Of a stretch of DNA of 64,000 nt, positions 35,412 through 45,489 are shown in pieces. The DNA lies in NCBI GenBank assembly GCA_947488345.1, contig CANKZQ010000005.1:124001-188000 (forward strand). The letters run 5' to 3'. The first letter of the stretch is position 1. Each line of letters begins with the position of its first letter. The notes beneath the pieces were generated by a model. That model did not search any database and was not told the DNA's origin. It saw only the letters and a program-made list of their open reading frames with translations. The translations under genes were made by a program, and so were the position numbers. The DNA is from an uncultured Flavobacteriaceae bacterium. GTDB lineage: Bacteria > Bacteroidota > Bacteroidia > Flavobacteriales > Flavobacteriaceae.

Positions 35412-37079
35412 ATGATGAAAAAAGCAATTCTAATATTTTTAACTTTTAGTTTTTCTCTGAATTTCTTTGGACAGGTTACCAATGAAGGTACTCCAGCGAG
35501 TTGGGATATGGTTGATTCCAAAAATAACATTACATCGATTAAGCTTCCAAAGTTGAATATGAAAAAAATTCAAGCTGAGGATGAGATCAACGATAAGATA
35601 AGAGCAAAACCTTGGAGATTTGGGTATAAGCATAAAGTAAATCATGGACTTGATAATGCTGGTTCTTGGACAAGCTTATCTAACGGAGATAGAATTTGGA
35701 GAATACTTTTTGAATCTAAAGGAGCATTAAGCTTGAATTTTATTTTTAATCAATTTCACATGCCTGATGGAGGAAAAGTATATGTATATAGTGATGATAG
35801 AACGGATCTTCTTGGGGCCTATACTGCTGTGCAAAATCAAGAAAGTGGAATGTTAGGAACTTGGCTTGTCGAGGGAGATAAAATATGGGTTGAATATTTA
35901 GAACCCAAAAATGTTGCAGGACAAGGAAAATTGAATATCGCAAGTGTTACTCATCAATATAGATCAGCTGAAACAATGAAAGCCTTGAATGATTCAGGTG
36001 CTTGTAACAAAGATGTTGATTGCCCAATTGGAGCTGATTTCGAAAGTCAGAGAGATGTTTTGAAAAAAGCTGTTAGTCTTATACTTGCCAACGGTAGCGA
36101 TTTTTGCACGGGTACTTTGATTAATAATACGAATGAAGATAATAAACCGTACATTTTAACCGCAAATCATTGCTTTTTTAGGAATGATGGAAGTTCTACT
36201 GGTGCGAACCCAGCAACCCTTGCTTTTCGTTTTAATTGGATAAGTCCGACTCCAATTTGTAGTGGGTTTACAAATAGTACGAATGGACCCACAAATATGA
36301 CCTTAAGTGGTTCAACTATGCGAGTTAATAATTCTGATTCTGATGTTGTATTATTGGAGATTAATAATCCAATTCCTACCGATTGGGATGTGAATTATGC
36401 AGGTTGGGATCGATCAGGTGCAACACCTTCTTTTGTAGTAAGTATACATCACCCCTCAGGTGATATCATGAAAATTGCTAGAGATAATTCAGGAGTCATA
36501 AAATCTTCCCATTCTATAGATGGTGGTCCTGTTGCACAAACCTGGGATATTACTACTGCCGGTGGTGGATGGGAACTTGGAGTAACCGAAAGAGGTTCTT
36601 CAGGAGGAGCACTTTTTGATCAAAATGGAAGAATTATAGGACAACTTTTTGGTGGCGCAGCATTTTGTAATGGGACTAATGATAACGGACTCTTAGATTT
36701 TTATGGACGTTTTGATGTTTCATGGGATAACGGAGGAACGGCACCTACCCAATTAAAAGATTGGTTGGATCCCGCAAATACAAACCCAGTTACGTTGGAT
36801 ACCAAACAAAATGTTTTGTCTGTTAATGATGAATTTTTAGTAGAAAATATTTCTGTTTTCCCAAACCCTACTTCTGGAACTGTAAATGTAAAAGCTACAG
36901 GTGTAGTCGGAGATTTAAGTTATGAAGTTTTTAATTTGTTAGGACAATCCTTACAATCTGATCTGTTACAAAATGAAACAATTCAATTAAATAATCTTAA
37001 CAGTAATATTTATTTTATAAAGATTACAGAAATTGAGACAAATAAAATTTTAGTGAAGAAAGTTGTATTGAGTAAATAA
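35412..37079 (+). CDS. Secreted S1-family serine endopeptidase with type IX sorting domain
   Basis: A 555-residue secreted protein. Signal peptide at about 1-20, then a propeptide-like region (to about 205) with beta-rich part, then a trypsin-fold peptidase with His253 in LTANHC, Asp311 in SDVVLLE and Ser397 in GSSGGA. The arrangement resembles lysyl endopeptidase-type enzymes. Residues from about 475 form a type A C-terminal sorting domain with FPNPTSGTV and a final KKVVLSK, the signal for export and surface attachment by the type IX machine. It stands alone with a terminator behind it. Confidence 0.9.
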   Translation: MMKKAILIFLTFSFSLNFFGQVTNEGTPASWDMVDSKNNITSIKLPKLNMKKIQAEDEINDKIRAKPWRFGYKHKVNHGLDNAGSWTSLSNGDRIWRILFESKGALSLNFIFNQFHMPDGGKVYVYSDDRTDLLGAYTAVQNQESGMLGTWLVEGDKIWVEYLEPKNVAGQGKLNIASVTHQYRSAETMKALNDSGACNKDVDCPIGADFESQRDVLKKAVSLILANGSDFCTGTLINNTNEDNKPYILTANHCFFRNDGSSTGANPATLAFRFNWISPTPICSGFTNSTNGPTNMTLSGSTMRVNNSDSDVVLLEINNPIPTDWDVNYAGWDRSGATPSFVVSIHHPSGDIMKIARDNSGVIKSSHSIDGGPVAQTWDITTAGGGWELGVTERGSSGGALFDQNGRIIGQLFGGAAFCNGTNDNGLLDFYGRFDVSWDNGGTAPTQLKDWLDPANTNPVTLDTKQNVLSVNDEFLVENISVFPNPTSGTVNVKATGVVGDLSYEVFNLLGQSLQSDLLQNETIQLNNLNSNIYFIKITEIETNKILVKKVVLSK

Positions 37080-37103
37080 CGCCTTCACATGAATATAAAA
37101 TAA

Positions 37104-37131
37104 TAACGTCCTGTTGATCAGGACGTTTTTT
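37104..37131 (+). terminator. Terminator of the S1 peptidase gene
   Basis: AACGTCCTG and CAGGACGTT form a 9-base stem followed by TTTTTT; it ends just before the rlmN start codon. Confidence 0.85.
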
Positions 37132-37139
37132 ATAGGTAG

Positions 37140-38180
37140 ATGATAAAAAAACAAGACATACGCGCACTGACAAAGGAAGAGCTTCGCTCTTTTTTTGTAG
37201 AAAATGGAGACAAAGCTTTTCGCGGAAATCAGGTGTATGAGTGGTTATGGAGTAAAGTGGCGTATACCTTCGATGATATGACCAATCTATCGAAGACAAC
37301 AAGAACAATGTTGGATGAAAATTTTGTCATCAATCATATTGAAGTTGATCAAATGCAACGTTCAAATGATGGTACCATTAAAAATGCGATTAAATTGCAT
37401 GATAGTTTAATTGTTGAATCGGTATTGATACCAACAGAGACTAGAACTACCGCCTGTGTTTCTAGTCAAGTGGGGTGTAGTCTAGATTGTAACTTTTGTG
37501 CGACTGCTCGCTTAAAGCGGATGCGAAATTTGAACCCAGATGAGATTTATGACCAAGTAGTCGCTATTGATAAGCAAAGTCGACTGTATCATCATCATAA
37601 GTTGTCTAATATTGTTTTTATGGGAATGGGAGAGCCTCTCTTAAATTATAAAAATGTATTGGCATCTATAGAGAAGATAACATCAGATGAGGGCCTAGGA
37701 ATGTCGCCAAAACGCATAACATTGTCAACAGTGGGTATCCCGAAGATGATTAAGAAATTGGCAGATGATGAGGTGAAATTCAACTTAGCTGTTTCATTAC
37801 ATTCAGCGATTGATGATGTGCGTTCTAAGATGATGCCTATTAATGAAAAGAGCAATTTAGCTGAGCTACTAGAATCTTTACAATATTGGTACTTAAAAAC
37901 GAAGAAAATCATCACATTTGAATATGTCGTTTGGAAAGGGATCAACGACACCCAAAAGGATGTAAATGCCTTGGTAGACTATTGCAAACAAGTTCCTTCT
38001 AAGGTGAACATTATCGAGTATAATGCCATCGATGATGGGGAATTTCAACAAGCCGCACCAGAGGCAATCGACATGTATGTTCATACATTAGAATCAAATC
38101 GTATTGTGGTCAATGTGCGTCGAAGTAGAGGTAAGGATATTGATGCTGCATGCGGACAACTGGCTAACAAGACTTCTTGA
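37140..38180 (+). CDS. rlmN: Dual-specificity RNA methyltransferase RlmN
   Basis: A 346-residue radical SAM enzyme that methylates C2 of adenosine 2503 in 23S rRNA and adenosine 37 in tRNAs. The 4Fe-4S motif CSLDCNFC is followed by the SAM-binding GMGEP; the additional conserved Cys residues lie in TTACVSSQ and DAACGQL, the latter forming the methylated thiyl intermediate. N-terminal residues ALTKEELRSFF and KAFRGNQVYEWLW match the family HhH-like RNA-binding part. Length is normal. Confidence 0.97.
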   Translation: MIKKQDIRALTKEELRSFFVENGDKAFRGNQVYEWLWSKVAYTFDDMTNLSKTTRTMLDENFVINHIEVDQMQRSNDGTIKNAIKLHDSLIVESVLIPTETRTTACVSSQVGCSLDCNFCATARLKRMRNLNPDEIYDQVVAIDKQSRLYHHHKLSNIVFMGMGEPLLNYKNVLASIEKITSDEGLGMSPKRITLSTVGIPKMIKKLADDEVKFNLAVSLHSAIDDVRSKMMPINEKSNLAELLESLQYWYLKTKKIITFEYVVWKGINDTQKDVNALVDYCKQVPSKVNIIEYNAIDDGEFQQAAPEAIDMYVHTLESNRIVVNVRRSRGKDIDAACGQLANKTS

Positions 38181-38182
38181 TA

Positions 38183-39133
38183 CTACTCGTTTAGCAAAGC
38201 ATTGATCGCATCTAAATTGGGTGCTAAAATAATTTCAATACGTCTATTTTTTGCTTTTCCAGAGACAGAAACATTACTCGCAACAGGTAAGAATTTACTC
38301 CTTCCAGCAGCCGTGATCTGTTTCGGAGACACATTGTTATTGGTTAGAATTCGAACAATTGCGGTGGCTCTTTTTGTGGATAAATCCCAATTATCAGTGA
38401 TCGCACCTTTTCCGCCGTAAGGCACATCATCTGTATGTCCTTCAATCAACACATCGATATCCGTATTTTGTTTCAAAACGCCTGCTAGATTTACGACAGC
38501 CGAACGCCCTTGAGCACCAACTGCCCAACTCCCAGAACCAAATAGTAATTTATTTTCCATAGACACATAGACTTTACCATTTTTACGTTCTACGGTGAGA
38601 CCTTTACCTTCAAAACCACGTAACGCGGCAGATACGGCATCTTTTAGACGAAGCATTTTGGCTTCTTTGGCGGCAATGAGACCTTCTAGCTCATCAACAC
38701 GTTTAGAACGTGCATCTAAATCGCCTTGTAGCTTTTCTAAACGACCACTTTCTTTGGCCAATTGTGATTCTTTTTCTTGTAGTTGTAAGAGCAATTCTCG
38801 GTTTAGTTTCTCTTTCTCCGACAATTGACTTGCACTCATTTGAGACAGTTCATTGTACTCTTGCTCAAGTTTTGATTTTTTTGCATCCAACCGATCAACT
38901 TCTTCATTTAGTTTCGTTCGATCAGATTCTAATTTAGCAACTGCTTGTTGCAAGGTTTTAGAGCTTTCTTCTAAGGCTTTCTTTTTATCTAGAAGGTCTT
39001 GATTTTCACCAAATAAATCGGCGTTATTGTCGCGCAATTTATTGTATTTGTCTTCTAATTCAGTGTATACTTTTTTGGTGACGCAAGAAGTCGCTAAAGT
39101 CAAGGTAAGGATTACTAAAACTATTTTTTTCAT
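38183..39133 (-). CDS. OmpA-family lipoprotein with long coiled coil
   Basis: A 316-residue protein with a lipoprotein signal (Cys in LATSCV, about residue 17), a coiled-coil region at about 22-165 rich in Glu, Lys and Leu heptads, and a C-terminal OmpA/MotB peptidoglycan-binding domain (from about 190; LIEGHTDDVPYG and AAGRSKFLPVA, and the NRRIEI end). It links the outer membrane to peptidoglycan. Flavobacterial relatives of this layout are often annotated as OmpA family; the partner is not known. It is convergent with rlmN, 2 bases apart. Confidence 0.9.
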   Translation of the reverse strand: MKKIVLVILTLTLATSCVTKKVYTELEDKYNKLRDNNADLFGENQDLLDKKKALEESSKTLQQAVAKLESDRTKLNEEVDRLDAKKSKLEQEYNELSQMSASQLSEKEKLNRELLLQLQEKESQLAKESGRLEKLQGDLDARSKRVDELEGLIAAKEAKMLRLKDAVSAALRGFEGKGLTVERKNGKVYVSMENKLLFGSGSWAVGAQGRSAVVNLAGVLKQNTDIDVLIEGHTDDVPYGGKGAITDNWDLSTKRATAIVRILTNNNVSPKQITAAGRSKFLPVASNVSVSGKAKNRRIEIILAPNLDAINALLNE

Positions 39134-39233
39134 AATAAAAATGATTTATTTCTGAATTCCTGCGAAAGCAAGAATAACAAAAGATATAATATAAGTAATT
39201 CTTTAATCTATAAGCTATCTTCGTTTTTAAATC

Positions 39234-39992
39234 CTAGTCAATTTCAACACCAACAGGGCAATGGTCAGAGTGTTTGGCTTCGGGTAAAATGTACGCTCTT
39301 TTTAAGCGATTTTCTAAAGATGCTGTTGCCATACAGTAATCTAATCGCCACCCTTTATTATTATTTCTAGCATTCGCACGGTAACTCCACCAGCTATAAT
39401 GATGAGGCTCTTTATTAAAATGCCTGAAAGTATCTATAAAACCACTATCAATAAACTTGCCAATCCATGCTCTTTCGACTGGTAAAAACCCAGAAACACC
39501 TTTCATTTTCGGGTTATGAATGTCAATTTCTTCATGACAAATGTTGTAATCACCGCAAATAATAAGGTTCGGAAGCTCTTTCTTCAATTGCGAAATGTAG
39601 TCGTGAAATTCATCCATATAATTGAGTTTGAAATTCAAGCGATCATCATTGGTGCCCGAGGGTAAATACAAACTCATAATCGATACGGTATCAAAATCTA
39701 AGCGTAAGTTACGACCTTCAAAATCCATAGATTCAATGCCGGTACCATATTCAATATGGTTGGGTTTTATTTTTGATAAGATAGCAACACTACTGTATCC
39801 TTTTTTCTGTGCAGAAAACCAATAATGATACGGATAGCCAGCTTGTTCAAATAGCGCTAAATCGAGTTGCTCTTTATGAGCTTTTGTTTCTTGTATGCAG
39901 ATGACATCTGGGTTTGCAGCTACTAACCAATCTAAGAACCCTTTTTTCAGCGCAGCACGAATACCATTAACATTGTAAGAAATAATGTTCAT
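39234..39992 (-). CDS. xth: Exodeoxyribonuclease III
   Basis: A 252-residue AP endonuclease/3'-5' exonuclease of base-excision repair. EEP-fold motifs are complete: SYNVNGIRAA, CIQETKA (metal Glu), CGDYNICHEEID, LDYC and the catalytic KHSDHCPV. The length and motifs fit the ExoA/XthA group. It is the last gene in the tightly spaced run from ricT, six bases after scoB, an unexpected place for a repair enzyme. Confidence 0.95.
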   Translation of the reverse strand: MNIISYNVNGIRAALKKGFLDWLVAANPDVICIQETKAHKEQLDLALFEQAGYPYHYWFSAQKKGYSSVAILSKIKPNHIEYGTGIESMDFEGRNLRLDFDTVSIMSLYLPSGTNDDRLNFKLNYMDEFHDYISQLKKELPNLIICGDYNICHEEIDIHNPKMKGVSGFLPVERAWIGKFIDSGFIDTFRHFNKEPHHYSWWSYRANARNNNKGWRLDYCMATASLENRLKRAYILPEAKHSDHCPVGVEID

Positions 39993-39998
39993 TATATA

Positions 39999-40658
39999 TT
40001 AATTTAATACCATTTCTGGAATGTCACCATCAACTACCAAGGTTCCGGCAGTTGCATTTTTTATATCTTCAACAGAAACTCCTGGAGCCCTTTCTAATAA
40101 ATGAAAAGCGCCATCTTTAATCTCTAGCACGGCTAAATTCGTCACCACTTTTTTTACACATCCCACGCCTGTGAGTGGCAAGGAACATGTTGTTAACAGC
40201 TTCGATTCGCCACGTTTGTTCGTATGCATCATGGCTACAATAATATTTTCGGCAGAAGCAACAAGGTCCATGGCGCCACCCATACCTTTCACCATCTTGC
40301 CTGGAATTTTCCAGTTAGCGATATCCCCATTTTGAGCGACTTCCATCGCCCCTAATACGGTTAATTGCACATGTTGACCTCGAATCATGGCAAAGCTGGT
40401 TGCCGAATCAAAAATAGAGCCTCCATCGAGCACGGTCACTGTTTGTTTACCGGCATTGATCATGTCGGCATCTTCTTCACCTTCAAGAGGGAAAGGTCCC
40501 ATACCGAGCAATCCGTTTTCACTTTGAAACTCTACATCGATACCTTTCGGAATATAATTTGCCACTAAGGTCGGAATACCAATACCTAAATTGACATACC
40601 ATCTATCTTGTAATTCTTGAGCGATTCTTTGCGCTATTTCTTGTTTGGATAAACTCAT
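39999..40658 (-). CDS. scoB: 3-oxoacid CoA-transferase subunit B
   Basis: A 219-residue subunit of succinyl-CoA:3-ketoacid CoA transferase, which moves CoA between succinyl-CoA and acetoacetate. YVNLGIGIPTLVANY contains the start of the domain, and the catalytic Glu lies in QSENGLLGMGPFP (about 45-57). VKGMGGAMDLV is also diagnostic. It is 3 bases after scoA and 6 bases before xth in the same transcript. Confidence 0.95.
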   Translation of the reverse strand: MSLSKQEIAQRIAQELQDRWYVNLGIGIPTLVANYIPKGIDVEFQSENGLLGMGPFPLEGEEDADMINAGKQTVTVLDGGSIFDSATSFAMIRGQHVQLTVLGAMEVAQNGDIANWKIPGKMVKGMGGAMDLVASAENIIVAMMHTNKRGESKLLTTCSLPLTGVGCVKKVVTNLAVLEIKDGAFHLLERAPGVSVEDIKNATAGTLVVDGDIPEMVLN

Positions 40659-40661
40659 AAG

Positions 40662-41363
40662 CTAAAGTTTAGGAGTTATTGTGCGTTGTTCAATGCGTTT
40701 TTTGTAGTCACTTCCCTTGAAAATACGTTGCACGAAAATTCCTGGGGCGTGAATTTGATTTGGATCTAACTCTCCAGCGGGTAACAATTCTTCAACTTCC
40801 GCCACGGTAATTTTTCCAGCCATAGCCATCATCGGATTAAAATTTCGAGCGGTTCCTTTAAAAATTAAATTCCCTGCTGTATCCCCTTTCCAAGCTTTTA
40901 CAAAGGCAAAATCTGGTTGAAACGCATGTTCTAACACATACATTTTTCCATTAAACTCTCTTGTTTCTTTCCCTTCGGCGACCTCGGTTCCATAGCCAGC
41001 CGGTGTATAAAAGGCTGGTATACCCGCACCTGTAGCTCTACAACGTTCTGCTAGTGTACCTTGCGGAATCAAATCTACTTCTAGTTCGCCGCTTAGCATT
41101 TGGCGTTCAAATTCGTCGTTTTCTCCCACGTAGGAAGAAATCATCTTTTTAATCTGACGTTTCTGTAGTAATAAACCTAATCCGAAATCATCGACACCCG
41201 CATTATTAGAAATACAGGTTAAGTTCGTCACTCCCAATGATACTAACTGGCTAATGCTATTTTCAGGAATACCGCACAAGCCAAAACCACCGAGCATAAA
41301 CGTCATGCCAGATTGCACTCCTTCCAGGGCTTCTTCGACATTTTGTACAACTTTATTAATCAT
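40662..41363 (-). CDS. scoA: 3-oxoacid CoA-transferase subunit A
   Basis: A 233-residue partner of Sco[14 protein letters not shown] (about 24-36) is the family CoA-binding loop, and [18 protein letters not shown]-like sequence (here [12 protein letters not shown]) and the final [15 protein letters not shown] are typical. Together A and B recycle ketone bodies and could feed acetoacetyl units into acetyl-CoA metabolism. It starts 5 bases after the PBP1A gene stops. Confidence 0.95.
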   Translation of the reverse strand: MINKVVQNVEEALEGVQSGMTFMLGGFGLCGIPENSISQLVSLGVTNLTCISNNAGVDDFGLGLLLQKRQIKKMISSYVGENDEFERQMLSGELEVDLIPQGTLAERCRATGAGIPAFYTPAGYGTEVAEGKETREFNGKMYVLEHAFQPDFAFVKAWKGDTAGNLIFKGTARNFNPMMAMAGKITVAEVEELLPAGELDPNQIHAPGIFVQRIFKGSDYKKRIEQRTITPKL

Positions 41364-41368
41364 AATTT

Positions 41369-43681
41369 TTAGCTATCAAAATTAATTTCTTCACTATCTG
41401 GAGTTTCTCCATCTTCGCCGGTTTGTGCTTCTTTATACTTTCCACAATCCAATTCTACTTTTAAATTCGACGGCTTTTCAAAAGGTTTATCACTTATGTT
41501 GAGTGTTTTATCAGCATAACATTTTTTCATATAAAGCGCCCAAATTGGCATAGCCATGGTAGCTCCTTGACCTCGTCCTAAATCTGGGAAGTGAGCTGCT
41601 CTATCTTCTGCGCCTACCCACACTCCAGTAGTTAAATTAGGTACTAAGCCCATAAACCAACCATCAGATTGATTTTGAGTTGTACCCGTTTTTCCTGCTA
41701 TCGCATTTGTGAATTTATACGGATAGCCCGATGAAATACTATCGGGAAATTTTTTATTGGCGGTACGTAAATGTACACCCGACCCTCCTTTAGTAACTCC
41801 TTCTAATAAATTGATTACGGTGTAAGCGGCTTCTTCACTTAAGACCTCTTTTGTTTTTGGAGTAAAATTTGTCAATATCGTTCCGTTCTTATCTTCTATC
41901 CGCAGCACCATAGTCGGTTCAACATACATCCCTTTATTTGAAAAAGCGTTATAAGCACCTACCATTTCATATAAGGTTAAATCAACACTTCCCAAAGCGA
42001 TAGATGGTGCCTCAATTATATCACTAGTGATTCCTAAGTTTTTGGCTAAACGCACCACGTTTTTAGGAGTTGTCATATCAATTAATTGTGCAGAAATAAC
42101 GTTTGTAGAATTTGCTAAGGCGTTTTTAATGGTTTTAGTCCCTCCATATTTTTCGTCAGAATTACCTGGGGTCCAATCTTCCGGAAGGCCATATTTTCCT
42201 TTCGGAATGGTGTATGGCGTATTATTTAGTGGGTAACAAGGAGAGATTCCTAACTGATTAATCGCTGTTGCATACACAAATGGCTTGAAGGTAGAGCCTA
42301 CTTGACGCGCTCCTTGTTTTACATGATCATATTGAAAGTGTTTATGATTAATACCACCAACCCAAGCCTTTACATGACCTGATTGTGGATCTGTAGATAA
42401 AACACCCGTGTGCATAAAATGTTTGTAATAACGAATTGAATCTTTGGGCGTCATGATGGTATCAATTTCTCCTTTCCAAGAGAAAATTTTCATATCTGTT
42501 TTTGCATCAAAAGAAGCCAAAATGTCCTTTTCGGATTTTCCAGCTTTTTTCATTCTTTTCCAACGATTAGAACGTTTCATGGCCGATTTTATATTCGCGG
42601 CTATTTGGTTTTTATCTAAATCGTAAAAAGGAGCGGTTTTATTTTTCTCTTGACTTTTATAAAACACACGCTGCAAATTCGACATATGTTCTTGCATTGC
42701 TTCTTCAGCATACTGCTGCATACGAGAATCTAGCGTCACATGTATTTTTAGACCGTCGCGATAAATATCATAAGGGGTTCCATCTGGTTTTGGATTGTCT
42801 TTTACCCAATCTTTTAAAAAACCTCGTAAGTACTCTCTAAAATAGGTAGCCATTCCGAAACTCGTATCTTCAGGCGTAAAATTTAATTCAATAGGCAGTT
42901 TCTGAAGTGAATCTTTTGCTGCCATCGAGATTTTGCCATTCTTTTCTAGCTGCATTAGCACTACATTTCTGCGCTGTAAGGATTTCGCCTTAGACACTTC
43001 TCTTTGCGGATTGAACTGTCTTGGGTTTTTGAGCATGGCCACAAAGACAGCGGCCTCTTGAATATTTAAGTCTTTAGGTTCTTTTCCAAAATAAATACGT
43101 GAAGCAGAACGCACGCCAACTGCTTGGTATAAAAAATCCATCTTATTTAAATACATAGCAATGATCTCTTGCTTGGTATACTGACTTTCAAGGCGTGTAG
43201 CAATCACCCATTCTTTTGTCTTCTGCAAGACAATACGCTTGATAAAATTTCCAGATGGTTTAACAGTAAAGAGTAACTTCGCCAATTGTTGCGTAATGGT
43301 ACTGGCACCACCATCTTTACCTAATTTTGCCACAGCTCTTGCTGTACCATAAAAATCGATACCTGAATGTTCATAAAAGCGAACATCTTCAGTTGCAACC
43401 AAAGCATCTATTAAATTTTGAGGAAGATCTTTATACCCAATAGGCGTTCTGTTTTCTATGGCATAGGTTCCAATGGTTTTTCCGTCACTCGATATAATTT
43501 CAGTAGCTAATAAACTTTTAGGATTCTCGAGTTCTTCGAAAGTTGGAAGTTTACCAAAAACACCCCAACCGGCTAACAAAAACATAAGAATAAGACATCC
43601 GATTCCACCTAAAAAAATACGCCAAATCCACTTCGTGAGTTTTCTAAAAAGAGGAAATTGCTGAGCCGCTTGTTTAGTCAT
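41369..43681 (-). CDS. Class A penicillin-binding protein (PBP1A)
   Basis: A 770-residue bifunctional peptidoglycan synthase. One N-terminal transmembrane helix (about 20-41), then a glycosyltransferase-51 domain with the catalytic Glu in [14 protein letters not shown] (96-109) and the [12 protein letters not shown] block (124-135), then a transpeptidase domain with GSTFKPF (active-site Ser), the SxN motif in ANSTNV and KTG in AGKTGTTQ. The end is acidic ([11 protein letters not shown]). It overlaps gldH by eight bases and leads into scoA with a 5-base gap. Confidence 0.95.
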   Translation of the reverse strand: MTKQAAQQFPLFRKLTKWIWRIFLGGIGCLILMFLLAGWGVFGKLPTFEELENPKSLLATEIISSDGKTIGTYAIENRTPIGYKDLPQNLIDALVATEDVRFYEHSGIDFYGTARAVAKLGKDGGASTITQQLAKLLFTVKPSGNFIKRIVLQKTKEWVIATRLESQYTKQEIIAMYLNKMDFLYQAVGVRSASRIYFGKEPKDLNIQEAAVFVAMLKNPRQFNPQREVSKAKSLQRRNVVLMQLEKNGKISMAAKDSLQKLPIELNFTPEDTSFGMATYFREYLRGFLKDWVKDNPKPDGTPYDIYRDGLKIHVTLDSRMQQYAEEAMQEHMSNLQRVFYKSQEKNKTAPFYDLDKNQIAANIKSAMKRSNRWKRMKKAGKSEKDILASFDAKTDMKIFSWKGEIDTIMTPKDSIRYYKHFMHTGVLSTDPQSGHVKAWVGGINHKHFQYDHVKQGARQVGSTFKPFVYATAINQLGISPCYPLNNTPYTIPKGKYGLPEDWTPGNSDEKYGGTKTIKNALANSTNVISAQLIDMTTPKNVVRLAKNLGITSDIIEAPSIALGSVDLTLYEMVGAYNAFSNKGMYVEPTMVLRIEDKNGTILTNFTPKTKEVLSEEAAYTVINLLEGVTKGGSGVHLRTANKKFPDSISSGYPYKFTNAIAGKTGTTQNQSDGWFMGLVPNLTTGVWVGAEDRAAHFPDLGRGQGATMAMPIWALYMKKCYADKTLNISDKPFEKPSNLKVELDCGKYKEAQTGEDGETPDSEEINFDS

Positions 43682-44165
43682 TGTTTTGAGTTTTTTCTAT
43701 TCTTAAACCAACATCAGTTACCCCTTCGAGATCCGTAATACCTTCAACAGCACCACTTTTACGCATGGCCTGTTGGATATTGATGTTGTATTCTCCGGTA
43801 ACTGGAAAAATAACATTGGTTTTATATTCTAGTATATTTTCTTTTAAATCGGTTAACCCTTCACCTAAAAATTTACCTTGTGCATCAGTCATCTCGTATT
43901 CTAAGGTATCTATAAAACTAGTATTGTTAGGGAAATTGATATCGACTATTATGAACAAATTGCTGTACTGATAATCGTTATTGTTTCTTAAGTTAATAAA
44001 CAAATTATTTCTAGAAATAGTATCTACGGGGTTGAATTTAAAATTTACAATAGAATCTTTGTGCCACACACTATTTGGCATTGATTTATAAACATCGAAT
44101 GTTGCATTGTTACTACAAGAAACAATCAAGCTAACAACAAGTATGGCTAAGCATATTTTACGCAT
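43674..44165 (-). CDS. gldH: Gliding motility lipoprotein GldH
   Basis: The Met at 44165 starts a lipoprotein signal (RKICLAILVVSLIVSC), giving 163 residues; an upstream ATG at 44237 would add a charged extension before the signal and is not credible. The mature sequence is beta-rich and matches GldH, a lipoprotein needed for gliding in Flavobacterium johnsoniae and linked to the type IX system. It overlaps ricT by eight bases upstream and PBP1A by eight bases downstream, so translation is coupled on both sides. Confidence 0.88.
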   Translation of the reverse strand: MRKICLAILVVSLIVSCSNNATFDVYKSMPNSVWHKDSIVNFKFNPVDTISRNNLFINLRNNNDYQYSNLFIIVDINFPNNTSFIDTLEYEMTDAQGKFLGEGLTDLKENILEYKTNVIFPVTGEYNINIQQAMRKSGAVEGITDLEGVTDVGLRIEKTQNND

Positions 44166-45321
44166 TTTTGCGAGGTTTTTTTCGTCTATTATTTTTATTG
44201 TTTCTCTTTTTTCTGCGCTGTTTTTTGGCTTTGTCAAAACGTGTTAAACTATCTTGTCCTACAACATTTGCAAATACTTTTTCCTCTTTAGGGCTCTCTA
44301 GTTCGAAAGCGAAATCTTCGAGACTCTGAGCTTTCTTTTTATTTTTATTAAGGGCAATAATTTCATTGGCTCTTTCGGTACTCAACTGATGCCATTGCAT
44401 TGGATTATCTTTATAGGCATACCAAATAAGTCCTCTGAAAATATCCATTTTTTGAAAAACACCGGTGCCTTTTTCCGTTTGAAGCCACGTATCTGTGTTT
44501 GGAAATTTTTTCAAGGCATCCATATAAGAATCTAGTTCATAATTCAAACAGCATTTCAATTTTCCACATTGACCCGCTAGTTTTTGAGGGTTCAATGATA
44601 ATTGTTGATATCTAGCAGAAGCTGTGCTTACCGAACGGAAGTCTGTCAACCAAGTTGAACAACATAGTTCTCGACCACAAGAGCCTATACCACCTAATCG
44701 TGCTGCTTCTTGACGGAGTCCTACCTGTTTCATTTCAATACGAATCTTAAAAGTAGAGGCTAATTCTTTAATTAATTCTCTAAAATCTACCCGCTCGTCA
44801 GCGGTATAATAAAATGTAGCCTTATTACCATCACCCTGAAACTCAACATCAGAAAGCTTCATTTGCAGTCCTAGACGAGAAATAATTAACCGAGCATTTC
44901 GCTGAACTTCTTGCTCTTTGTTACGTGAAGTTTGCCAGATGTCGATATCTCTTTGAGAAGCTTTTCTGTAGATTTGTTTCACATCCTCGCTATCAAATCC
45001 AATATGTTTTTTACGCATCTGAATTTTGACCAATTCTCCTGTTAAAGAAATGGCTCCAATATCATGGCCAGGCGAAGTTTCTACAGCCACAACATCGCCC
45101 ACATTGACAGATAGGTCTTTGGTGTTCTTGTAGAAATGTTTTCGTCCGTTTTTAAAACGAACTTCTACAATATTGAATTTGGATTGCCCTGTGGGTAATG
45201 TCATATTAGACAACCAGTCGAACACAGTTAATTTGTCACAACTTCCTGTGCCACAACTACCATTACTTTTACACCCTTTAGGGACGCCATTAGTATCCGT
45301 AGAGCAACTATTACAGCTCAT
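44158..45321 (-). CDS. ricT: RicT/YaaT-type PSP1 domain protein
   Basis: A 387-residue protein with the PSP1 domain. The N terminus is Cys-rich (CNSCSTDTNG, then CKSNGSCGTGSC). Family features include GGIGSCGRELCCSTWL and QCGKLKCCLNYEL, whose Cys residues bind an iron-sulfur cluster in the Bacillus RicAFT complex, a regulator of mRNA processing. A lysine/arginine-rich tail (about 365-387) is added. In flavobacteria ricT next to gldH is common as I recall. It heads the run of six genes. Confidence 0.9.
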   Translation of the reverse strand: MSCNSCSTDTNGVPKGCKSNGSCGTGSCDKLTVFDWLSNMTLPTGQSKFNIVEVRFKNGRKHFYKNTKDLSVNVGDVVAVETSPGHDIGAISLTGELVKIQMRKKHIGFDSEDVKQIYRKASQRDIDIWQTSRNKEQEVQRNARLIISRLGLQMKLSDVEFQGDGNKATFYYTADERVDFRELIKELASTFKIRIEMKQVGLRQEAARLGGIGSCGRELCCSTWLTDFRSVSTASARYQQLSLNPQKLAGQCGKLKCCLNYELDSYMDALKKFPNTDTWLQTEKGTGVFQKMDIFRGLIWYAYKDNPMQWHQLSTERANEIIALNKNKKKAQSLEDFAFELESPKEEKVFANVVGQDSLTRFDKAKKQRRKKRNNKNNRRKKPRKNA

Positions 45322-45489
45322 ATATGTTATATTTTAAATCAAACTATGAATATGTTTGATGTAAATTCGTAAATCCTTTATAATTGTGTAAATATAATTA
45401 TTTTAATCAAAGGAATATTAGAAGTTAAATTTTAAATATTGAGAAGCATTGCTTTTGATATACTATATTTGTCATTCAGATCTTATCGG

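Noticed and set aside
44166-44237. 24-residue extension of gldH
   Set aside because: It would put a charged segment before the lipoprotein signal and overlaps the ricT coding end; the Met at 44165 starts the signal.
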